Source: Clostridia bacterium (GTDB taxonomy: Bacteria > Bacillota > Clostridia > TANB77 > CAG-508). From it: 64,000 nucleotides of DNA. The notes beneath the pieces were generated by a model. It saw only the letters and a program-made list of their open reading frames with translations. It ran no database searches and was not told the origin of the DNA. The position numbers were made by a program, and so were the translations under genes. The stretch spans positions 62,001 through 126,000 of the forward strand of contig CAAGKN010000004.1 of assembly GCA_900770415.1 (NCBI GenBank), given 5' to 3'. Below are positions 56,475-64,000 of this stretch, piece after piece (the first letter of the stretch is position 1; each line of letters starts with the position of its first letter).

Positions 56475-58751
56475 ATGCAAGTTATTAAAAGAGACGGAAG
56501 AATATCAGAGTATAATGATGAAAGGATTATTAAGGCTATAACACTAGCAATGTCACACACAACAGGTGGAGTTGATATAGATTTAGCTACAAAAATAGCA
56601 GATAGTGTAAGAAATCAATTAAAAGATAAAGTACAAGTATCTGTTTACGAGATTCAAGATATAGTTGAGAAAAAATTAATGGGTTCTTCTAGAAAAGAAG
56701 TAGCTCAAGAATATATTACATATAGATACAACAGAGATGTTGCAAGAAAAGCAAAATCAAAAGACATGTTTTTGGAGATTATAGAAACAAAGTCTAATGA
56801 TGTTACAAGAGAAAATGCTAATATGAATGCAGATACCCCTGCAGGAATGATGATGAAATTCGCATCAGAAACTACAAAACCATTTGTTGATGATTTCTTA
56901 TTGTCAACAGAAGCAAGAACAGCAATAAAAAATGGATATATTCATATACATGACAAAGATTATTATCCAACAAAAAGTTTAACATGCTTACAACATCCAC
57001 TAGATAAAATTTTAGAACATGGATTTAGAGCGGGACACGGAAGTTCTAGACCTGCTAAAAGAATTGAAACAGCAAGTATTATTGGATGTATATCACTAGA
57101 AACAGTTCAAAACGAAATGCACGGTGGACAAGCAATTCCTGCATTTGACTATTACTTAGCTCCTTATGTAAAAAAGACTTTTGTAGAAGAAGTTAAAAAA
57201 ATAGAAAAAGTAATTGATGAAGATTTATCAAAACTTTATGATTACAAAGTAGAAGACTATATTAAGAAAGATACAAAAGAATTAAAAGGTGATAAAAAAT
57301 ATATACAACTTGCAATAAATAATACTGTAGAAAGAGTTCACCAATCAATGGAAGCATTTATACATAATATGAATACAATTCATTCAAGAGGCGGAAATCA
57401 AGTTGTATTTAGTTCTATAAATTATGGAACAGATACTTCTGCTGAGGGTAGATGTATAATTAGAGAAATGCTTGCATCAACAGAAAAAGGTGTAGGAAAT
57501 GGAGAAACTCCAATATTCCCAATTCAAATTTGGAAGAAAAAAAGAGGAGTAAATTATTTACCACAAGATAAAAACTATGATTTATACAAATATGCATGTA
57601 AAGTTACAGCAAGAAGATTCTTTCCTAACTTTATAAATCTAGATGCTACATTTAATCAACATCCAAAGTGGAGAGAAGATGATCCAAACAGATATTATTA
57701 TGAGTGTGCAACTATGGGATGTAGAACAAGAGTATTTGCAGATAGACATGGAGAAGATACATCAGTAGGAAGAGGAAACTTATCATTTACAACAGTAAAT
57801 ATTGTAAAAATAGCAATAGAATCAGCGAGAGAAGCACAAGAAAATTTAGGAATTAACTTTGAACTTGGTAAAGGTAGCGAACAATACATGACAGAAAAAT
57901 ATAACAAAGAAGTTAAAAAGATATTCCTAAACAAATTAGAAAAATATACAGACATTGCAGCAAGACAATTATATGATAGATATAAATTCCAATGTAGTGC
58001 AGTTGCAAAACAATTTCCATTATTAATGTCAGGATTATGGCAAGGTAGTGAAAATTTAAAACCTAATGACAGAGTAGAACCAGTATTAAAACATGGAACA
58101 TTAGGTATTGGATTTATAGGTTTAGCAGAGTGCTTAACAGTACTTACAGGAAAACACCATGCTGAATCAGAAAAAGCACAAAAACTAGGAATAGAAATAA
58201 TCACACAAATGAAAGAATCATGTGATAAATATTCGGAAAGATATGATTTAAACTATTCAGTACTTGCAACACCAGCAGAAGGATTATCTGGAAGATTTAC
58301 AAAAATGGATAGAAAAGAATATGGAACAATATTAGGAGTAACAGACAAAGATTATTATACAAATAGTAACCATGTTCCAGTATGGTATAAATGTACAGCA
58401 GAAGAAAAAGCTAAAATTGAAGCACCTTATCATGCATTAACAGCAGGTGGACATATATTCTACATAGAATTAGATGGAGATGCTACACACAACCCAAATA
58501 GTGTAGAAGCAGTTGTAGATTTAATGGATAAATACAACATGGGATATGGCTCTATAAACCACACACGTTCTAGATGTTTAGATTGTGGATTTGAAAATGC
58601 TGATGCAAATTTAAAAGTATGCCCAATGTGTGGTGGAGAAAATATTGATACAATTCAAAGAATAACAGGTTATCTAGTAGGGACAACTTCTAGATGGAAC
58701 AAAGGAAAATTAGCTGAATTACATGATAGAGTAACTCACACTGGAAAATAA
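56475..58751 (+). CDS. nrdD: Anaerobic (class III) ribonucleoside-triphosphate reductase
   Basis: Oxygen-sensitive glycyl-radical enzyme making dNTPs. The 758-aa protein has an N-terminal ATP-cone (QVIKRDGRISEYNDERIIKAI), the barrel with catalytic Cys residues, the zinc site CLDCGFENADANLKVCPMC near 705 and the glycyl-radical motif RITGYLVGT near 735. ATG at 56475 is chosen from AAGGGGGA upstream and from the homology start. nrdG follows 78 nt downstream. Confidence 0.96.
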   Translation: MQVIKRDGRISEYNDERIIKAITLAMSHTTGGVDIDLATKIADSVRNQLKDKVQVSVYEIQDIVEKKLMGSSRKEVAQEYITYRYNRDVARKAKSKDMFLEIIETKSNDVTRENANMNADTPAGMMMKFASETTKPFVDDFLLSTEARTAIKNGYIHIHDKDYYPTKSLTCLQHPLDKILEHGFRAGHGSSRPAKRIETASIIGCISLETVQNEMHGGQAIPAFDYYLAPYVKKTFVEEVKKIEKVIDEDLSKLYDYKVEDYIKKDTKELKGDKKYIQLAINNTVERVHQSMEAFIHNMNTIHSRGGNQVVFSSINYGTDTSAEGRCIIREMLASTEKGVGNGETPIFPIQIWKKKRGVNYLPQDKNYDLYKYACKVTARRFFPNFINLDATFNQHPKWREDDPNRYYYECATMGCRTRVFADRHGEDTSVGRGNLSFTTVNIVKIAIESAREAQENLGINFELGKGSEQYMTEKYNKEVKKIFLNKLEKYTDIAARQLYDRYKFQCSAVAKQFPLLMSGLWQGSENLKPNDRVEPVLKHGTLGIGFIGLAECLTVLTGKHHAESEKAQKLGIEIITQMKESCDKYSERYDLNYSVLATPAEGLSGRFTKMDRKEYGTILGVTDKDYYTNSNHVPVWYKCTAEEKAKIEAPYHALTAGGHIFYIELDGDATHNPNSVEAVVDLMDKYNMGYGSINHTRSRCLDCGFENADANLKVCPMCGGENIDTIQRITGYLVGTTSRWNKGKLAELHDRVTHTGK

Positions 58752-58777
58752 AAGAATATAAAAAATAGATTAAGTAT

Positions 58778-58799
58778 GGGTCGCAGCCTTCAACGACCC
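58778..58799. repeat. GGGTCG/CGACCC hairpin between nrdD and nrdG
   Basis: GGGTCG (58778) and CGACCC (58794) pair around a 10-nt loop, as in the hairpin at 4310. No T-run, so it may be a processing or attenuating element inside the operon. Confidence 0.6.
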
Positions 58800-58829
58800 G
58801 AAATTCAAATAAATTAGGAGATGGCTGAT

Positions 58830-59333
58830 ATGAAAATAGCTGGTTTTTATGATGAAAGTATATCAAATGGTTTGGGATGGAGAGCAGTCTTATTTGTAAG
58901 TGGCTGCCCACATCACTGTCCAGGATGCCACAATAAAGAAGCACAAGACTTTAATTATGGTGAAGAATTTAATGAAGAAGAAATTCTAAAAAGAATAAAG
59001 GAAAATTCTATTTTAAATGGAATAACTATAAGTGGAGGGGAACCTCTATGTAAAGAAAATATTCCTGGGGTTTTAAAATTTATAAAAGATGTAAAAGCAA
59101 TAAGGCCAGAATTTAACGTATGGTGTTACTCAGGATATACATTAGACCAACTTATAGATAGAAATGATGAAGAAACAAATAAATGCTTAAACGAAATAGA
59201 TGTATTAGTTGATGGAAGATTTGTAGAAGCAAAAAAAGACCCAACGCTAAAATTTAGAGGTTCTAGCAACCAAAGAATATTAGATTTAAAACCAAGTTTG
59301 CAAACACATAAATTTATAGAATATAAATTATAA
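58830..59333 (+). CDS. nrdG: Anaerobic ribonucleotide reductase activating protein
   Basis: Radical-SAM enzyme that makes the glycyl radical on NrdD. The 167-aa protein has the cluster motif GCPHHCPGCHN (Cys spaced CxxxCxxC) near 30, the SGGEPL motif near 70 and the C-terminal LVDGRFVEAKKDPTLKFRGSSNQRI signature. ATG at 58830 is preferred over 58821, which touches the AGGAG sequence. Confidence 0.95.
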   Translation: MKIAGFYDESISNGLGWRAVLFVSGCPHHCPGCHNKEAQDFNYGEEFNEEEILKRIKENSILNGITISGGEPLCKENIPGVLKFIKDVKAIRPEFNVWCYSGYTLDQLIDRNDEETNKCLNEIDVLVDGRFVEAKKDPTLKFRGSSNQRILDLKPSLQTHKFIEYKL

Positions 59334-59457
59334 ATATAAATGGGATTTTATTAATGTAAAATACTATATTTTGATTTTAAGTTTATTTTAATAATTTATA
59401 TATAAAATAATTTCAATAATATTATGCTCATAAGAGCTATAAAAAAGGAGAGTGCTT

Positions 59458-60471
59458 ATGGAAGAGAAAGTCATTAAAGAAGGAAAAAAATCAGTTTTTG
59501 CAAAGAAGGAAGTTTGGATTTCTGGTATAATAGGATTGCTATTAGGAGCTGCAATTATTATATTATTATATGTCCTAGGTGTACCTGGATTTGGAAATGA
59601 GACAATTGCAACAGTAAAAGGTAAAAGCATAAAAAAGAATGATATTTATAATGAGATGAAAAAAGCAAATTCAGTAAATTATGCTTTAGATGTTGTTGAT
59701 AGTGTAATATTAAAAAATAAATATAAACTTACAAGTGACCAAGAAAAAGAAATACAAGATCAAGCTGATTATTATATTTCAACATATCAAACATATTATG
59801 GTTATACAGAAGAAGAATTCTTAAAAGAAAATGGTTTTGAATCAAAAGAAGATTTTATTAATTATTTAACATTAACTTATAAAAGAGATTTATACTATGT
59901 AGATTACTTAAAAACAAAAATTGACCAAGATGAAATTCAAAAATATTATGATGAAAATGTATATGGAGAAATAAATACAAAACATATATTGGTAGAAACA
60001 AGTGATGAAGTTACAGACGAACAAGCAAAGGCAAAAGCAAAAGAAATAATAGCAAAATTAGACTCTGGGAAAACATTTGATGAAGTAGCAGAAGAATATG
60101 GAGATGCTGTTATATATGAAGATTTAGGATATAATGGCTTTGAATCTAGCTTGGCTACAGAATATGTAGAAGCAAGCAAAGCACTAGAAAACGGAACATA
60201 TTCAAAAGAACCAGTAAAAACAGATTTTGGATATCATGTAATATACAAAGTAGATCAAAAGGATAAACCATCATTAGAAGAAGCTACTAACAGTATTGTT
60301 AAAATACTAGGGAAAAATTTAGAATCTGAAGATTCATATATAAAATATAAAGCACTAATAAAAATGAGAGAAGATAGCAAATTAAAATTTAAAGATAGCA
60401 AATATAAAGAAGAATATAAAAAATATTGCGAACAAATAAATGGTGAAGAAGAAACCACAAACCAACGATAA
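59458..60471 (+). CDS. PrsA-like foldase with parvulin domain
   Basis: Membrane-anchored peptidyl-prolyl isomerase for exported proteins, 337 aa. N-terminal transmembrane helix (about 17-38) without a lipobox cysteine, SurA-like helical region (about 50-150), parvulin domain (INTKHILVETSDEVTDEQAK, GKTFDEVAEEYGD, VKTDFGYHVIYKVD; about 165-265) and a helical tail. ATG follows AAAGGAGAGTGCTT. The lack of a lipobox differs from Bacillus PrsA. Confidence 0.88.
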   Translation: MEEKVIKEGKKSVFAKKEVWISGIIGLLLGAAIIILLYVLGVPGFGNETIATVKGKSIKKNDIYNEMKKANSVNYALDVVDSVILKNKYKLTSDQEKEIQDQADYYISTYQTYYGYTEEEFLKENGFESKEDFINYLTLTYKRDLYYVDYLKTKIDQDEIQKYYDENVYGEINTKHILVETSDEVTDEQAKAKAKEIIAKLDSGKTFDEVAEEYGDAVIYEDLGYNGFESSLATEYVEASKALENGTYSKEPVKTDFGYHVIYKVDQKDKPSLEEATNSIVKILGKNLESEDSYIKYKALIKMREDSKLKFKDSKYKEEYKKYCEQINGEEETTNQR

Positions 60472-60511
60472 GTAACAACACTAAGAAAGCATAATATTGT
60501 ATAGTACACGT

Positions 60512-60552
60512 AAAAAGGACAGTAGAAAGTAATTTTTTCTACTGCCTTTTTT
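60512..60552 (+). terminator. Intrinsic terminator after the PrsA-like gene
   Basis: AGGACAGTAGAAA pairs with TTTCTACTGCCT (one bulge), followed by TTTTTT; also A-rich upstream, so it may serve both strands. Confidence 0.82.
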
Positions 60553-60558
60553 GATACC

Positions 60559-60729
60559 TTATTCTTGATTACAACGGTAACTTCCACACATAGATTCATC
60601 TTCTGGATTTCCATTATTACAATTTTTGCAAGGTCTTACAATTATATCCTCTAATTCACATTTTTGAGTTTTTTCATTATTAAAAGCACAACTGCAAACC
60701 GTACAATTAATTAACTGTTTCTTTTCCAT
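60559..60729 (-). CDS. DUF1540-type cysteine-rich small protein
   Basis: A 56-aa protein starting MEKKQLINCTVCSCAFN with nine Cys. The CxxCxC start, CELEDIIV middle and C-terminal MCGSYRC fit DUF1540, small proteins common in spore-forming Clostridia and probably metal- or redox-active. GGAGG precedes the ATG on the minus strand. Confidence 0.8.
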   Translation of the reverse strand: MEKKQLINCTVCSCAFNNEKTQKCELEDIIVRPCKNCNNGNPEDESMCGSYRCNQE

Positions 60730-60802
60730 AAAAATAATCCTCCTTAAATCAAGATATTAATATTATTTCCAATAATAAATAAAATTATTAAAATTAATTA
60801 AA

Positions 60803-61535
60803 TTATTTTTTTTCTGAATTTTTACAATTTAATTTTTTCGTTTCAGAACTTGAATTAATTTGAGCTTTGCAGTCAGTAGGCTTTTTAAAACTTAAATACC
60901 AACTAATACCATTTCTATTTTCTTTTATTTCTTTAACTCTTGCAGATAATTCATTACAAGTTTTAGGTGCAGGAACTATAACAGGGTCACCAGGTAGCCA
61001 ATTAGCTGGAGTAGAAGCCTTATTAGAATCTGCTGTTTGCAAAGCTTCTATAATTCTTAAAATTTCAGGAATGCATCTGCCTATATTTAGTGGATATACT
61101 AAAATAACTCTTATAATTCCTTTATCATCAATAATAAATACATTTCTTACAGTTTCGGTATTACTTATTTCATTTGCGACCATTCCATATCTTCTAGCAA
61201 TTTCTCCGCTTCTATCAGCTATTACAGGAAACGGAACTCTTACACCAGTACGCATACAAATATCATATAACCAAGCTAAATGTGAAGCATTGCTATCTAT
61301 GCTAAGACCAAGCAAACAGGTATTTAAATTTTCAAAGTATGTATTCATTTTAGAAAAAGCAATAAACTCTGTTGTACAAACGGGGGGTAAAATCTCCAGG
61401 ATGAGAAAAAAGAACAACCCACTTTCCTTTATAATCAGAAAGTTTAATATTTCCCATTGTAGTTTGAGCTTCGAATTCAGGTGCAAATTCACCAATTTTA
61501 ACATTACCATTCATCATAATTTCATAATTATTCAT
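60803..61535 (-). CDS. Peroxiredoxin (1-Cys/Prx6-like), with a +1 disruption at a C6 run
   Basis: Thiol peroxidase that reduces hydrogen peroxide, 243 aa when corrected. The N-terminal part has IGEFAPEFEAQTTMGNI and LFSHPGDFTP; the downstream frame continues as VCTTEFIAFSKM with the catalytic Cys, and the C-terminal Prx domain is complete (PADWLPGD-like motif, KPTDC near 225). The break lies in a run of six C on the minus strand (61387-61382), where one C is extra. The in-frame codon there is CGT, not CGG, so this differs from the CGG sites. It could be a homopolymer error, a true frameshift, or +1 slippage on CCC-C. Confidence 0.8.
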
Positions 61536-61613
61536 AAAAAATCCTCCTACATAATCTTCGTATATAATATGTAAGTAAAATAAAATATGTTAAATAAATA
61601 GTGTACATAAATA

Positions 61614-61642
61614 TTGAAAAGTACAAAAAAATATTATATAAT
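61614..61642 (+). promoter_or_regulatory. Promoter of the second beta-CASP gene
   Basis: TTGAAA and TATAAT with a 17-nt spacer, about 55 nt before the start codon. Confidence 0.6.
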
Positions 61643-61696
61643 GCAAATGTTAGAATTTGTTCCCATTAAAAAAATTTTTTGAATGGAGGGAAACTC

Positions 61697-63115
61697 ATGG
61701 GAAACAAAATTAAATTGTATCTAGACATAATGGCTTGTCATCCAGAAGTTACAGGAAGTTGCTTTCTAGCAGTTTTAAAACTTCCAAATCGGGAAACTGT
61801 CAAATTCGTAATTGATTGTGGACTTTTTCAAGAAAAAGAATATGATTCATTAAATAATGAGTTGCCTTTTGATTGTGATGAAATATCATTTGTAGTAGTA
61901 ACTCATAATCATGTGGATCATATTGGTAGACTACCACTATTATTTAAAAGAGGATATAATGGAAAAGTATATTGCTCAACTCAGACTAAAATATTACTTC
62001 CATTAGCATTAAATGATAGTCAAAAAGTACTTGATGATGTATGTAAAAGAAAACATCAATCATCACTTTATAATGTGAAAGATGTAGAAACAACATTAAA
62101 CAATGTTGTTGGAGTTGATTTCAATAATAAAATTAAAGTTACTCCTAATATAGAAGTTACATTTTTAGAAAATGGACATCTAATAGGGGCGGCAATGATA
62201 CTTATTGAAATCAATTATCCAGGGGAAGAACCCATAAATGTTTTATTTACAGGAGATTATAACAATAAAAATGAATTCTTAAACTTGCATGAACTTCCAA
62301 TGCGGGTTAGGAATAAGAGAATGTCTGTTGTTATAGAATCAACATACGGAGATACTTCTGTAGAAGAAATTAATCACGGATTCTTTTCTGAAAAGGTATT
62401 AGAGGCAATAGAGGAAAGAAAAACTATTATTCTTCCAGTTTTTTCACTAGGAAGATCACAGGAGATTCTATTAAGGCTAAAAGAATTACAAGATACTAAT
62501 AAGCTTGATGTAAATATTCCAATTTATTTTGATGGAAAACTGGCACAAGCTTATACAGCATTGTATTGTAATTCTAAAATATTAATAGATGAAAGCAAAA
62601 AAGACTTTTTTCCACGGAATTTAGTTGCTGCAAATTGTGAAATAAGAGAAAAATTATTACAAACTGATGATTGTAAAATAATTGTAACAACATCAGGAAT
62701 GGGAACATATGGACCAGCGCAGGTCTATATACCATATTTTATTTCTAAAGAGAATGCACTAATACTTTTTACTGGATATACAGCAGAAGGAACTCTTGGA
62801 GCAAATCTAAAAAATGCGAAAAAAGGCGAGACTGTTAAAATTGGAGGTTTGATATTAAAAAAATTTGCAGATGTATCTTATTGTAATGAATTTTCTGCTC
62901 ATGCAAAATCAGAAGAACTGATTGAATTCTTAAAAAATTTTAATAATTTAAGAGGTGTTTTGATAAACCATGGACAGACAAAAGCAAAAGAAGCGTTTGC
63001 AGAAAAAATTCTAAAAGAAATAAATATTAATGAAGTTGGAATTTTAAGTAGAGATTATTTTTTTAGAATAGGGAGCTACGGAATTGTAAAAACTTTATCA
63101 ACAAAATTTAAGTAA
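61697..63115 (+). CDS. Divergent beta-CASP metallo-beta-lactamase protein, probably acquired
   Basis: A 472-aa zinc hydrolase of the beta-CASP group. Metal motif THNHVDHIG near 75, FTGDYNN near 190, VIESTYGDTS, ILPVFSLGRSQEILLRL near 250, TTSGMGTYGPAQVYI near 335 and SAHAKSEELIEFL near 402. It is a distant paralogue of the protein at 8303. It contains three in-frame CGG codons (61790, 62304, 62614) with no frame change; a +1 step at the first would reach a stop within a few codons. ATT and other codons are used more than in its neighbours. It looks acquired from a donor with CGG as Arg. Start follows GGAGGGAAACTC. Confidence 0.85.
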   Translation: MGNKIKLYLDIMACHPEVTGSCFLAVLKLPNRETVKFVIDCGLFQEKEYDSLNNELPFDCDEISFVVVTHNHVDHIGRLPLLFKRGYNGKVYCSTQTKILLPLALNDSQKVLDDVCKRKHQSSLYNVKDVETTLNNVVGVDFNNKIKVTPNIEVTFLENGHLIGAAMILIEINYPGEEPINVLFTGDYNNKNEFLNLHELPMRVRNKRMSVVIESTYGDTSVEEINHGFFSEKVLEAIEERKTIILPVFSLGRSQEILLRLKELQDTNKLDVNIPIYFDGKLAQAYTALYCNSKILIDESKKDFFPRNLVAANCEIREKLLQTDDCKIIVTTSGMGTYGPAQVYIPYFISKENALILFTGYTAEGTLGANLKNAKKGETVKIGGLILKKFADVSYCNEFSAHAKSEELIEFLKNFNNLRGVLINHGQTKAKEAFAEKILKEININEVGILSRDYFFRIGSYGIVKTLSTKFK

Positions 63116-63125
63116 TGTTTTCCAA

Positions 63126-63160
63126 AAAAAGGTGCCAAAATATTTTGACACCTTTTTCTT
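63126..63160 (+). terminator. Intrinsic terminator after the second beta-CASP gene
   Basis: AAAAAGGTG.CAAAA pairs with TTTTG.CACCTTTTT, ending in a T-run. Confidence 0.85.
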
Positions 63161-63171
63161 TTGCTATTCTA

Positions 63172-63200
63172 TTGACATGATAGTTTTTTAGAAATAAAAT
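63172..63200 (+). promoter_or_regulatory. Promoter of the FBP aldolase gene
   Basis: TTGACA and TAAAAT with a 17-nt spacer, 37 nt before the start codon. Confidence 0.7.
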
Positions 63201-63237
63201 AAAAACATAAAATAATAAAATTTAGGAGGTAATATTT

Positions 63238-64000
63238 ATGCCATTAGTAACAACAAAAGAAATGTTTGAAAAATCAATGGGAGAAGGGTTTGCAATAGGT
63301 GCATTTAACATAAATAACATGGAAATTATACAAGGAATTGTAGATGCTGCACAAAAACAAAATTCACCAGTAATTCTTCAAGCTTCAAGTGGAGCAATAA
63401 AATATGCAAGAATAAAATATTTAATGAAAATGGTAGAAGCAGCAGTAGAAGAAACAAATATTCCAATAGCAATACATCTAGACCATGGCCCAGATTTTGA
63501 AACATGCAAAATGTGTATAGATAATGGATTTACATCAGTTATGATAGATGGTTCTAAATATAGTTTTGAAGAAAATGTAGCATTAACAAAAAAAGTTGTT
63601 GATTATGCACATGAAAGAGGAGTAGTTGTAGAAGCTGAATTAGGACAATTAGCTGGAATAGAAGATGATGTAAATGTTTCGGAAGAAGATGCAAAATATA
63701 CAGATCCAGATCAAGCAAAAGAATTTGTAGAAAGAACAGGATGTGATTCTTTAGCAATAGCAATAGGAACAAGCCATGGTGCATATAAATTCAAAGGTGA
63801 AGCACGTTTAAGAATGGATATATTAAAACAAGTAAAAGAGAAAATACCTAATACACCAATAGTACTACATGGAGCTTCAACAGTAATACCAGAACTTGTA
63901 GAAACATGTAATAACTATGGAGGAGATATACCAGGAGCAAAAGGCGTACCAGATGAAATACTACATGAAGCTAGTTTATCAGGAGTATCAAAAATAAATG
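63238..64000 (+). CDS. fba: Class II fructose-bisphosphate aldolase, N-terminal part (cut by window end)
   Basis: Zinc-dependent aldolase of glycolysis. The visible 254 residues include MPLVTTKEMFEKSMGEGFAIGAFNINN, the metal/catalytic region IHLDHGPDFETC near 80, VEAELGQLAGIEDD near 135, AIAIGTSHGAYKF near 174 and VLHGAST near 210, all class II signatures. The gene continues past the window end; no stop is seen. Starts after AGGAGGTAATATT. Confidence 0.95.
   Translation, partial: MPLVTTKEMFEKSMGEGFAIGAFNINNMEIIQGIVDAAQKQNSPVILQASSGAIKYARIKYLMKMVEAAVEETNIPIAIHLDHGPDFETCKMCIDNGFTSVMIDGSKYSFEENVALTKKVVDYAHERGVVVEAELGQLAGIEDDVNVSEEDAKYTDPDQAKEFVERTGCDSLAIAIGTSHGAYKFKGEARLRMDILKQVKEKIPNTPIVLHGASTVIPELVETCNNYGGDIPGAKGVPDEILHEASLSGVSKIN

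Noticed and set aside
1..64000. CRISPR arrays, IS elements, integrases or prophage genes
   Set aside because: I found no regularly spaced repeats, transposase or phage motifs; the repeats present are two-copy intergenic elements and small hairpins.

Overview
The window is AT-rich DNA (coding strands dominated by AAA, ATA, AGA and GGA codons) from a Bacillota (Firmicutes) genome, most likely an uncultured anaerobic, spore-forming member of the Clostridia. Evidence: SpoIIP, a SleB-type cortex hydrolase, a class III (anaerobic) ribonucleotide reductase with its activase, formate-tetrahydrofolate ligase, the RadA-DisA pair, AmaP/Asp23 envelope proteins, strong GGAGG ribosome binding sites and sigma-A promoters (TTGACA-17-TATAAT). 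Gene content is mostly housekeeping. No phage, IS element or CRISPR array is visible.

Layout: 1-3 kb, tail of a polysaccharide deacetylase and a Ca2+ P-type ATPase; 3-10 kb, RsmD, coiled-coil protein, FtsK/SpoIIIE, an unknown protein and a beta-CASP nuclease; 10-17 kb, GH15 glucoamylase, RadA, DisA, a pilin-like protein, cyclophilin, then tRNA-Val/Asp/Phe; 17.7-25 kb, DXS and three HD-domain phosphohydrolase-type genes; 25-30 kb, acyl-CoA synthetase, unknown protein, ThyA-DHFR and tRNA-Met/Tyr; 29.7-45 kb, a cysteine leader-peptide attenuator, CysS, RecJ, RelA, a glyoxalase-II-like hydrolase, HisS, SpoIIP, Asp23/AmaP, NusB-XseA-XseB, Fhs and SleB-like; 45-54 kb, YqeG, prepilin peptidase, aminopeptidase P, two unknown proteins, EF-P, zinc ribbon and glutamine synthetase; 54-64 kb, LytM, tRNA-Trp, an SOS-type Y-family polymerase, NrdD-NrdG, PrsA, DUF1540, peroxiredoxin, a second beta-CASP protein and FBP aldolase (cut by the window end).

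The outstanding observation concerns the codon CGG. In ten otherwise intact conserved genes, reading must move +1 exactly at an in-frame CGG codon: the C is skipped and the following GGN is read as a glycine that fits the family. I count 18 such sites on both strands (six in the Ca2+ ATPase alone), and in these genes no in-frame CGG is read as arginine. CGT, CGC and CGA are still arginine, and CGG in the other two frames is common and harmless. The pattern suggests that this lineage decodes CGGN as glycine by a +1 shift or four-base decoding. Only two genes (23905-25047 and 61697-63115) carry in-frame CGG (four in total) without a shift; both have codon use unlike their neighbours and look acquired. 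All coordinates of the shifted genes below join the pieces across the CGG sites.

A second notable system is a complete transcription attenuator upstream of cysS: a 12-codon leader ORF with three consecutive Cys codons, overlapping a protector stem, an antiterminator and an intrinsic terminator.
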